Source of the DNA: Yponomeuta sedellus
Lineage: Eukaryota > Arthropoda > Insecta > Lepidoptera > Yponomeutidae
Direction of reading: 5' to 3'
NCBI GenBank assembly: GCA_934045075.1
Contig: OW203731.1
Span: 11,261,198 to 11,325,197 of the forward strand
Length of the DNA: 64,000 bases
Of the stretch, positions 42,368 through 51,489 are shown piece after piece. The notes beneath the pieces are model-generated. The model saw only the letters and a list, made by a program, of their open reading frames with translations, ran no database searches and was not told the origin of the DNA. Made by a program: the position numbers and the translations under genes. How positions within the stretch are numbered: the first letter of the stretch is position 1; the number at the start of each line of letters is the position of its first letter.

Positions 42368-44084
42368 CAGGGATGATAGATGCCAACTTTTGAATTATGG
42401 CACCAGACGCTCAAAATTATGGTATTTTTGAAAAAAATAAGGTACGGGTATGAAAACTCTTACGGATTTAATAAATTAGGTAGGTACTATTAATTAAAGT
42501 ATTAAAATTTCTTCGAATTTTCATAAATTCTTCAAACGAACACTCTACACGCTTTTTTTCTTTTTAGTCTGTGCTATTCGCTACTTATATGTTCAACTTT
42601 TTGATGATTCACCTGTGAAGTTCTTTTTTTTTATATATTAGGTTTAACGGCCCTGGAAAATAGTCCTTTTGAGCGTCCTGTGAAGTTCACTTACAATCCT
42701 TAGACTACAAAAACTATCACAGATATGAACGTTCTTATCAAAGAAATGAATTAATGATTTTTTAGTGTTGCTAGATTTTTTATTTTTATTTTATCTTTAT
42801 TTAAGTAACAAACAGTCATTTAAATGCAATATAAATGATATCTTATGTTAAATACATAGATCTAGTTTCTCATAATTTCAAATGCAAACATTTTTTTTAA
42901 GGTAAGTTAAACATCGGTCGGAGAAGCGCTCCGAATCAAAATCAGAAATTCCAACTATAAATACAAAAATAGAAAAACGAAAAACAAACATACACAAAAA
43001 CACTCCACTGAAACGCTCATATCATTCCAATAAACAACATGAATTATTTATTATATCACACAACACCGCCCATATAACACAGTACAGTTGATCGTACAGT
43101 TGATCCATTAGGTAATAGGACAGTTGATCCATTAGGTAAAATTCATAATAAGTAGTAGATAGATACCTACTTAATATAAATTTAAATACCCACTTACTAA
43201 AACTCATTATAAATCTTAGCTTTGACATTTTTCTTAAATTTACTTAAACATGGATTAAATATATCAACATCACTTAGCTTAGAAGCATATAAGTTACAGG
43301 AACGCCTTAGAAAACTATTCCTTGTGTAACGAGTTCTACATTGAGGGATTGAGAACAAATCTTTTCGGCAACAGCTTCTCTTTTGTTTGCGGGGTACATG
43401 AAAATTGATGGCATGAAGTAACGCGGGGGAATCAAAGAAGTTGTTTAAAATTTTAAATAGAAAAACAGAATCAATAACATTACGCCGCTGCTCTAAGGGC
43501 ATAATGTTATATCGTTTTGCTGCCGTATGATAATCCGTAAACATATGACCAGTTCTATAATCTAATGATTTCATAAATTTATTTTGTAATTTCTTTAGCC
43601 TGTCAATATGATACTTAAAGAATGGATTCCAGACAGTGCACGGACATAAATATTGTAAAGCAATTTATACGTAAGTGCATTTCGAAAGGGTTTTCCTACT
43701 CTCAGAATAAAGCCTAACTGTTTATATGATTTTCGGAGTATCTTATTAATATGAGGTATAAAGGTGAGCCGAGAATCAAGTGTGACACCTAGAAGATCTC
43801 TTATTTCTTGAACTTTTTCTAGGTTCTTATTGCATAGTTGGTAATCAAAGGTTATAGGATTAGCTTTGTGACTAAAAGTTACAACGTAGCATTTATTAGA
43901 TATCGGTAAATAAAAAAAACTCGTCAACAGCAAAAGATGAAGATATGTGATGCAAAAGTGCTTGTGATCAAAAAATTGCAAATTATGGTACTTTCGCGTA
44001 CCATAATGGATGTATCATGGTACATGGTACGAGCAACTGAATTATGGTACATGTACCATAATTATGACACGTCTAACATCCCTG
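42368..44084. mobile_element. hAT-type element 1 in the left arm of copy 2
   Basis: The ends CAGGGATGATAGA and (reverse complement) CAGGGATGTTAGA are flanked by perfect 8-bp duplications GAACTGTC (42,360-42,367 and 44,085-44,092), the signature of hAT elements. It has no hAT transposase. The inner ends contain AATTATGGTAC palindromes. A truncated LINE (about 42,775-43,945) makes up most of its 1,717 bp. Confidence 0.9.
42775..43945 (-). mobile_element. 5'-truncated non-LTR retrotransposon (LINE) inside hAT-1
   Basis: The two minus-strand frames encode the C-terminal part of a non-LTR reverse transcriptase. 43,595-43,981 has IRDLLGVTLDSRLTFIPHIN and a thumb-like LGFILRVGK region. 43,197-43,574 has YNIMPLEQRRNVIDSVFLFK, ILNNFF and the FHVPRKQKRS motif near the ORF end, as in Jockey/CR1-like clades. 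The element ends in an A-rich (AATAAAGATAAAATAAAAAT) tail near 42,780, giving minus-strand orientation. The frames are offset, so it is dead. 5' truncation is normal for LINE copies. Confidence 0.75.
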
Positions 44085-44129
44085 GAACTGTCCCTTACGC
44101 GCGTATGCGATTTTTTTGTTTGCCACAGT

Positions 44130-45122
44130 CAGTGTTGCCAACGTAGGCGATTTTTCGCCATTTAGGCTACTCGGATAGAAAATCGGCGACGAAAAAATGT
44201 GAACGGCGACCGGTCGCCTTTTAGGCTATCTCGAGGGCAACTCTGAGATAGCCTAAAAAAAGAAAAAGGTTGTGTCGAAACGTCGAAAATAATAATGCGG
44301 CCAGTACACAATGGCCCATGCTGGCCCACTGCTCGCCATTGCCATTTTGTACATGGGGGAATGGTGTGTAGTGGCGGACAATTGCCTATAGTGGCGCGCA
44401 ATCGGACAGTTGTCGGTTTTTTGGGCACACTTCAAAGGAATCGTGGCGTGGTATGGCCCATCCCTGTTTACACAGTGGCCCATCGTATAGTCAATTGACC
44501 TTCAAGTGTTTTTGATTTATATCAATCTGAGCCCGTAATTTTGCGCCTTTTGTGCCATTTTTTTTTAATAACTTTGTTGTTGTACATACTTCTGTAATAC
44601 TTGTAAATAAATAAATGCTGCGGCCGCAATTACTTCCACGTCCATCGCAAGTTGTTTGCCAGACAGCAATGAGTCACGCGCCATTGTGTAAACAGCAAGT
44701 GATCGTGGCCTACTGTTGGCAATGGCGAGCAGTGGGCCAGCATGGCCCATTGTGTACTGCGGGCTCAAAGCTAGTAGATTCTTTGCTGTTGCTAATAGTG
44801 GATGAAGCAGCATCTGTTGTGTAAATTATTTTTATTTTAGATTATGTAAATAGTAATTTGCTTTAAAGATATACTAGTGTTTAAGTCTACACTCTTTAAG
44901 AATAGTATATTTTTAAAGCAAATTATTTAAATTGTACACTACAATTACAACTTTTTTTAAAAGTAAATGGTAAATAGTTTTTCAAAAATACTTTTCTATT
45001 TTATTATTAACGTTTTGAGTTTAGGCTACTTATTTAGGCTACCTCGGCAAAAATTGGGCTACTTTAGGCTACTTAAGCATTGAAAAAGGGCGATATCATG
45101 CTGTGAGTCGTTGGCAACACTG
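44130..45122. mobile_element. hAT-type element 2 in the left arm of copy 2
   Basis: CAGTGTTGCCAACG ... GTTGGCAACACTG form the TIRs. The 8-bp duplication GCCACAGT is perfect (44,122-44,129 and 45,123-45,130). Subterminal regions carry many copies of TTTAGGCTAC, probable transposase-binding repeats. An inner inverted pair (about 44,306-44,350 and 44,722-44,763) centred on GGCCCATGCTGGCCCACTGC suggests another foldback nested inside. No transposase gene. Confidence 0.9.
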
Positions 45123-45264
45123 GCCACAGTTCAAATCTGTGGCAGACAAACCTACGTCAAATCTGAGCTTGATCGAGTTTTACTTTAAATTTAGGCAGAT
45201 ATCGGTGTTTTTCTCCATAAAATTGTACTTTTCGTGTTCGGTGCAATTGGACGAAAGTGATATA

Positions 45265-45336
45265 ATGGTAAATTGCAGCATTTTAGGCTGTGGAAGCCGC
45301 AGTGAGCGTAAAAACGCCAATATAACCTTTCATTTC
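45265..45336 (+). pseudogene. THAP domain exon 1, copy 2
   Basis: ATG at 45,265, reading MVNCSILGCGSRSERKNANI, with a donor GTAAGT at 45,337. It differs from copy 1 by a few bases and one indel just before the donor. The same start region is repeated in inverse orientation in the right arm (ending near 46,868). Confidence 0.65.
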
Positions 45337-45787
45337 GTAAGTGCTATTTCTCCTCTAATCTCTGTTTTTATGATGTTCAAGACTACGGCAAGGTATAAAA
45401 TGCATCTACTGCACTCAATTACCCCTAAATTAGATAAATATGTGCCGTGAAAACTAAATCGCAAATTTGAATATTTTTGTGTTACCCGTCTAAATTATGT
45501 AGGCGCTCGTACGATAGATTGGCAATCTAACTGCGGCAATCGTAATTTTGGCGGTTTATAATAATATTAGTGTTACCAGACTTAATATACAAAAAATACC
45601 TTAGTGTTGGCAAAAACAAGGCCAAATGTGAAGAAAAAAACTCACGCCCGATATCCCCGAGGGTGTCGGCAGAGGAACCAACCACGAGTTAGACCCTCGT
45701 TTTGACGAGGTCCCAAACGTACCATTGGCAAGTCTTTCCCCGTTATCCGGGCACATAATGTTTATATTGTTCAAAATTATTTTACAG

Positions 45788-45976
45788 GTACCCAGCTGAT
45801 CGGGTTCTACGGACCATATGGGTTAGGGCCACGGGTCGTTTGGACTGACTGGCAACCGACAAAGTATACCCTTGTTTGTTCCCGTCATTTCGAGAGTCGA
45901 GACCGATAGTTTTCGAAAAACAAAGAGTTCTACTTTTCTGACAGAAGGTTCCGTTCCGAAACTGTTTTTGCCGGTA
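45788..45976 (+). pseudogene. THAP domain exon 2, copy 2
   Basis: After an acceptor TTTTACAG (45,787) the sequence reads YPADRVLRTIWVR and, after a one-base shift, WTDWQPTKYTLVCSRHFESR. The latter contains the THAP invariant Trp and the closing CxxH (CSRH). A stop follows in ESRDR-stop, then FSDRRFRSETVFAG before a donor GTAAGG at 45,977. It completes the C2CH finger begun in exon 1 but carries a frameshift and a stop. Confidence 0.6.
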
Positions 45977-46339
45977 AGGACTCCCTAAAATAATATTAGT
46001 TATAGGTACATTTTAGTGATGCAATATATTCGTACATTATTATGTTACAGTTTACCTCACAAATAATTATATTTGCGAATAGACCATTCAATGCATTATT
46101 TTTAAGGGTGTAAATAATATTAGTTATGGGTATATTTTAGTGATTCAATATATTCGTACATTATTGTTATGGTTTACCTCACAAATATATTCGTGAATAT
46201 ACCGTTCAATGTAAAATTACGTCTTTGTCCTGGGTCTATTATTTTTTCAATCTCTACTTAATGTATAGTTAACTAAGGTTCTAAAATAAAGTATACTTTG
46301 AAAGGTATTTTTTTAAAACGCCGTTTGTGTTCTTTCCAG

Positions 46340-46651
46340 GCTCTTCCTGAGGCTACATCTTCCTATTCTCCATCACTTGCGGTTGCAAGTATTAGTACAA
46401 GAGCTACTGATATTCCTACGATGGACAGCCTGAAAAATCCTGATTTGGTTCCGTGTGACTTCTTTTTAATTCCCTAAAATTAAAAATCAGCTCAAAGGGA
46501 TACAGTTGTCATCGCCGGAAGATGCGCTAGCAGCGTTTGAGAAGGCCGTGGAAGAGGTGTCTGCGGAGGACTGGAAAAATGTTTTGAAAATTGTTTCAGA
46601 CGCATGAAACTTGGTATAGCGGCTGATCGAGAGTTCTTTGAAAAGATTTAA
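46340..46651 (+). pseudogene. Mariner transposase C-terminal exon, copy 2
   Basis: Same structure as 41,681-41,993: acceptor TTCTTTCCAG, Ser/Thr-rich stretch, NPDLVPCDFF with the third catalytic Asp, SSPEDALAAFEKAVEEVSAE, and a stop at 46,649. It shares the frame break after CDFF with copy 1 and has a further one-base loss in GACTGGAAAAATG. The mariner-like end TGAGTGTCCCACGTA follows at about 46,716. Confidence 0.7.
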
Positions 46652-46867
46652 TAAAAATATTTTTTTCATAGAAGTTAGTTTTTTAGTTTCTCAAAACTTT
46701 CTGAGTGTCCCACGTATAATTTTAATAATTTTTTTTGCTTCTATTGAGTTATTGATTTATTTCCCGATTTTCTGTTTACAACTTGTAAATACGCAAAACA
46801 TACTTTTGGGAATTATGGGATAATCTAGCAACTCTTATGAAGTACCTACTTCTATCTCCATCTCATC

Positions 46868-47174
46868 ACAGCCTAAAATGCTGCAATTTACCATTATAAC
46901 ACTTTCGTCCAATTGCACCAAACACGAAAAGTACAATTTTATGGAGAAAAACAGCGATATCTGGCTAAATTTAAAGTAAAACTTGATCAAGCTCAGATTT
47001 GACGTAGGTTTGTCTGCCACAGATTTCAAATGTGGCAAACAAAAAAATCGCATACGCGCGTAAGGGACAGAAGATCATTACTGTTTCTCGCTTACACTTT
47101 AGAAGACTCGTATTTAAGTCATCTCTTTCTTCTTTTTTTTTTCTATGGTTATGTCTCGTCTATCTATGCCTACG
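46868..47174 (-). repeat. Long right inverted repeat of THAP element copy 2
   Basis: About 307 bp, running from CACAGCCTAAAATGCTGC to CTATGCCTACG. It is the reverse complement of the element's left end (42,251-42,359 plus 44,093-44,121 plus 45,131-45,290 once the hAT inserts are skipped), with scattered differences. It includes the inverted TATA region and THAP start codon. Confidence 0.85.
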
Positions 47175-47223
47175 TGTTGGTATTTAATTTTAACTAATTT
47201 TGATTAGTAGCACTCAATATTCT

Positions 47224-47913
47224 CATTTGTTCGCTTATGGCCGACTTAGCAAACCGTCCACAATTTTTCACGACTTCGTAATCCGCAAACTTCGCAATCA
47301 ATCATTCAACTTCTTGATCGGTCAACTTAGCAACTAGTCATCCTCGCAATCAGTCCTCTTTGCGTTCGAACAAAAATAAAGATTGCTACATTTTCTCTTA
47401 GCTTTTAGAATATACCTCGGCTACGTGTCGGATAGAATATATTCGTGTAATAGAAATATCGGAAGTAATATGACACTTAATTTCGAAATCAGAACTCGAT
47501 CACCAGTACGAAAGCCTGCAAAAATTGGGGGAAACCGAAGCCTACTCTAGAGCCCGCGGTATATTCTAAAAGCTAACAGATTATACATCTTTCGTCATTT
47601 CACTATAGATACTGGCCACTATAGATACTGGCCACTTTAGAAGCTAATCTAAAGTGGCCAGTATCTATACAAAGCCAGTATATACGAAACATAATTTAAA
47701 AAAAAAAATTAGTACTTATTCATAACTCCCGAGTGTAGTTCGCCGGACACACAAGGAATAGGGAACCGTATTAGATGTGGACCGATTGATACGCGGACCT
47801 TTTGAGAAGTGGACCTATTGCGAAGTTGACTATATACGAAAGGGACCGATTGCTCATCTCTTACAGAAAACTTAAGTCGACGGTTTGCTAAGTTGGCCAT
47901 AAGCGAACAAATG
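47224..47913. mobile_element. ~690-bp TIR element with CATTTGTTCGCTTATGG ends
   Basis: CATTTGTTCGCTTATGGCCG at the left is matched by the inverted right end (CGGTTTGCTAAGTTGGCCAT ... to 47,913) over about 35 bp with one mismatch. Short words such as ACTTAGCAA and ACTTCGCAA recur near the left end. A second inverted pair lies inside (CTTTTAGAATATACC near 47,401 and its complement near 47,562). No transposase. Confidence 0.75.
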
Positions 47914-48028
47914 AAAACAAGTTGTAACCGTACGTCGCGGGCCGCCGGTTACGCAGTGACGTCATCGCACAACAACACGCTCAGTCTGGCTCACTCAGTC
48001 CGCTCGTAGTCGTGTGCCCGTATCTTCA

Positions 48029-48067
48029 AAATTATACGTAGACAGAGAATCTGTCTACGAAATTATA
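48029..48067. repeat. 23-bp palindrome of THAP-element tips flanked by 8-bp duplications
   Basis: CGTAGACAGA-GAA-TCTGTCTACG (48,037-48,059) consists of the terminal sequence of the THAP element joined to its inverse. AAATTATA flanks it on both sides (48,029-48,036 and 48,060-48,067). This is what would remain after loss of everything but the extreme ends of an inserted copy. Confidence 0.8.
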
Positions 48068-48103
48068 CCTAAATACTTTTAAAAATATCCAATCCAAATA
48101 CTA

Positions 48104-48234
48104 GGAAATCATGTGTTGTGCCTAAATATAAAAACACAACTACTAATTCACCGGAAAACTTATTTTTTATAGTTCCAAAAGACGTTAAAATGCGAAAAAA
48201 TGGATTTTTATATTTTTTATAAAATTTTATTACA
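48104..48234 (+). pseudogene. THAP-like zinc-finger relic
   Basis: Following an acceptor-like CAAATACTAG, the frame reads KSCVVPKYKNTTTNSPENLF and then FIVPKDVKMRKNGF. THAP-type fingers commonly begin C(V)VPxCxNT...F..P.D...R..W. The second Cys is replaced by Tyr and the frame soon stops. It lies 37 bp from the palindrome at 48,029-48,067 but is not obviously the same THAP sequence as that in copies 1 and 2. Confidence 0.4.
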
Positions 48235-50448
48235 TTATGATAATGACATTTTATTATTTTTGTCCAAAATATTTTCCTTCCAAAACTTAACACATTTTTC
48301 AAAAAGATCATCACAATATTCTTTATTATTTTAAACTACTTCACATCAATATTCCCTGAGGTTTCAAAGTCAACGTGTGCAATACAAAATAGGGCTTTTC
48401 TTTTTCCGGTGATTTCCATTTTGTGTTTGTATCTGAGGATAATATTTTTTGCCTGATACTAGTAAAGTAGTACCTGTACTATAATACCTACGTAATAAAA
48501 GTGTTTGCCTTGGTTGGACACTTTACTTCTATAACGCAGTCATGTAAGCCCGTCAGGCGAGGCACCTATTAGGCCACTCCACTCATTCTTTAAATTAAGA
48601 CCAGATTCCACTATCTTTATAAAGTATATCTTCGCGACTTTATGACATCCTTTTCTAATATTTTTCCTCTTTTGATAGCATTCGTAGCACAACTCAGATA
48701 AGAAATATTCGCATACCGAGTCTATGAATGAAAACGTTCCCTTTCATTATGTTCGTTCAATAACCTAACAAAGGTGGAATATGCAGAAATGTAGTGGCTA
48801 TTTGTCAAAATTCAGGAGATTTTATTCAATTTTACAAATACAATACAAAAAAGTACAAAAAACTTTATTGTTATAAAAGTGTACAAAAATAGTGCTTGGT
48901 CCCCAAACTAGAATACTATGTATTATGGGTAACCAGACTTCCGCTCAGAAAGTGACAATGTAAGCTTAGACATAGGTAGTTTCGTTACAAAACAAAATAA
49001 TAATAATAAAAGTAACAGAATTTATAGTAGATTGTTAACCAAGGGCTGTATGACATCAATTGACAACATTTCAAAATTGTATGGAGCTCTAATTCGAAAA
49101 CCATTTCGAGATTTGGCTTTGTAAAGCACGTAAAAATTTATTTCTGTTTTTTCTGTGCTTGTATTTCTGAGAAAATGATAAAAACACAAAAATACGCTGA
49201 TGACGTCACACCATGGCTTTCAGTGAACATGCCTGTGCAACGATAAAAAAAAAGTCAATTTCAAGATCTAACCTAAAAAATTACTTTGTGTGTATTTAGT
49301 AATTTTTCGATACGAAATGATGGGCGATGATGTACTGTGACAACTTGGAAACCAATGAAACTGCAGTATTGCTTCATGAACAGATTGAACAAAATTGAGT
49401 AGAGAGAAATAAATTTAATACTACACAAAGTTTGTTTACGTTACGCAAGGCAAGCCACACAACATAAGTATCAGGGTTACCATAATTTATACTTACCATT
49501 ATAAATAACCTTGAAAAAGTAGCTACAAAAGTAACAAACTGGCAGCAAAAACACTCCGAACGCAGGTAAAGGCTTTGCCAACACAAAGTGCATTTAAAAA
49601 AAGGAACAACTACATACATAAGGGATGATGATTTGAACTAAGCCAATTTAAGAAAAATAAAAATAAAAGAAAAACATATTTGCAGATGTTAAAAAAATAC
49701 AGAAACTGTTTTTTAACATGGCCCTGGCAATACTAAAATGACATTTGTTTGTAACTGTGTTTTTTTAGGATATTAGGCAAAAGAAAACATATTGTGAGCC
49801 TCGTTGTTTCGTCACTTCCGGTAAAAATATTTTAAACTTTAAAATTTAAAAAATATAAGAAAACGTGCGTGTTTCAGAAAATAAAAAAATATGGGTCGTT
49901 TTATTTTGTATCTTGTTTCCTTTAAGACAATAAAATACGTATGCTAAAAAAATGAAATGTTGTCAATTGCATGTGAGGTTTTTGGCGCCCGAGCGCAGCG
50001 AGGGCGCTAATTAGCCCGAGTATGCAATTGATGCTTACACCCGAGGTAAACACTCTGCTTTACATATTGATTGTGAGGTAAGTAAAAAAACAAGAAAGCA
50101 GCTTGACTTTTTTTTTTGACTTGACATTTTTCAAAACTTTTGAGAAAGAACTCCAAAACACGAAAAAAAATTACTTTCGCGCCTAGCTAGTCGACTGACT
50201 TTTTTACTCTTTACGATTTTATGGCACGCAAGCGCGTCAAATCGTGCTGGCCAAAAATCAAACTATTTTTAAATCGATTTCAATTAACATACATACGATG
50301 TGACTGCGAATTGCGAAACAAATACCTAGTTCGATATTTAAAATAAAATCTTCATAAATTCTAATATAAATTATCTCGATTCCAATTCGAGTAAATAATC
50401 GAAACCGAGAAAAAAATATGAACTTTTAATAGTATATTTCATTACAAG
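48235..50448. other. AT-rich DNA without supported genes
   Basis: Several retroposon-like tails (CTTTATTGTTATAAAAGTG near 48,862) and a GAGCGCAGCGAGGGCGC block near 49,991-50,008, flanked by CAATTGCAT and ATGCAATTG, are visible. A minus frame at 49,374-49,619 has no recognisable domain. Confidence 0.3.
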
Positions 50449-50522
50449 TGCGGAAAGGGTGTCATTGCAAAGAGTTCCGGACAAATGACAGTCGGAACAA
50501 GTTGCAATGACGGTTCCGCACG
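50449..50522. repeat. Short foldback GTGCGGAA...TTCCGCAC
   Basis: GTGCGGAAAGGGTGTCATTG faces CAATGACGGTTCCGCAC with about 35 bases between. This small foldback is widespread in lepidopteran genomes; no further function is apparent. Confidence 0.55.
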
Positions 50523-50562
50523 TGTACTGAACGACTATTTTTAATACAGTTGCGAAAAAATT

Positions 50563-50959
50563 CAGACACTTCTCAATTATTTATGCTTCGAATAACGGTC
50601 AAGTGGTTTAATTCGGGCGTTTTACCTTAAATAAAACGCTTATTAAACTACTTACCTACCTTATTCGAAGCATAAACAATTGAGATAGGCATATCTCCTT
50701 TCCTTTACCTTTTTCCCTACTTTTCTAGTGATATAGCTCTGTCTCGCTCGCACATGGCATCACCGGGCAGGAGGGGAGGCGCACCTTTGTGGTCGCGCGA
50801 CCCGATCTTGCTTATTGGATGATGAACTCTGTCACCAGGCAGAAATTATAGTATGCTTCGAATAAGGTAAGTAGTTTAATAAGCGTTTTATTTAAGGTAA
50901 AACGCCCGAATTAAACCACTTGACCGTTATTCGAAGCATAAATAATTGAGAAGTGTCTG
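50563..50959. repeat. Two copies of a ~110-bp palindromic module in inverted arrangement
   Basis: Arms 50,563-50,676 and 50,852-50,959 are near-perfect complements. Each arm is itself close to a palindrome, bounded by TTATGCTTCGAATAA and its inverse, with GTTTAATTCGGGCGTTTTA facing TAAAACGCTTATTAAAC. The spacer of ~175 bp contains no gene. It sits just beyond the DIRS 3' region and may belong to that element's terminal repeats (inference). Confidence 0.75.
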
Positions 50960-51185
50960 TTATCGACTGGTGATGCAAATGGTGAACGCCAATGTGATGT
51001 TGGGTATTAACAAGTTTTAGGTAAATCAAATATGATACAGGTTTTGAATCATATTATTGTTTAATTATTTGAAACAAATATATGTATAATTTTCTTCAAT
51101 GATCTATTTATCATTATTTTACACAATGAAGTAGGTAAGAATCGAAAGTTTTAAACAATAGGTAGCTTCTTGCATACACCATCTA

Positions 51186-51484
51186 TGTTAGTGGATTGAA
51201 GAGAGAAGTAATGCTGTTACTCCTGGATGGGTCTGATACTCGCACTTGCCGCTTATAAAACCTAAGAAAGGTGTTTGAAGATCTCCAATTTCCCCGGGAC
51301 ATAATATCTTCCATTGGAAAATTGACCAACCAATGTTTGGAAGCCGCGGCAGAACGGACACTTCCCGGAGTAGCAACGCATTACGCATTAAAGTCTTGAT
51401 CCACCCTGCAATTACTGTCCTAGAGGCCGCACGCGGTGCACCTCTTGTTGTAACAAATAAATTATTACAATGAGGGATTTTCCT
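51186..51484 (-). pseudogene. DIRS tyrosine recombinase, C-terminal part
   Basis: The minus strand reads IPHCNNLFVTTRGAPRAASR then TVIAGWIKTLMRNA in one frame and, after a one-base shift, TPGSVRSAAASKHWLVNFPM then GNWRSSNTFLRFYKRQ, ending SLFNPLT-stop. The GNWRSxxTFxxFY block holds the presumed catalytic tyrosine of the DIRS recombinase, which integrates the circular cDNA instead of an integrase. It is separated from its N-terminal half by the insert at 51,490-52,531. Confidence 0.85.
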
Positions 51485-51489
51485 AGAGC

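Larger units (their letters stand above)
42251..47174 (+). mobile_element. THAP-carrying TIR transposon, copy 2 (hosts two hAT insertions)
   Basis: It starts CGTAGACAGAGAATAGAC (42,251). GTTGGTAC lies just before it (42,243-42,250), and GTTGGTAT after it (47,176-47,183, one extra base between). Without the two hAT inserts it is about 2.2 kb. Unlike copy 1 it has a ~307-bp right inverted repeat (46,868-47,174) that mirrors its left end as far as the THAP start codon, as if the 5' end had been duplicated in inverse orientation. It shares the THAP exon, intron sequences and mariner exon with copy 1. Confidence 0.85.

Noticed and set aside
46835..47053. 72-aa minus-strand ORF at 46,835-47,053 as a separate THAP gene
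   Set aside because: It is the inverted copy of the element's own THAP start region inside the right arm and lacks the rest of the finger.
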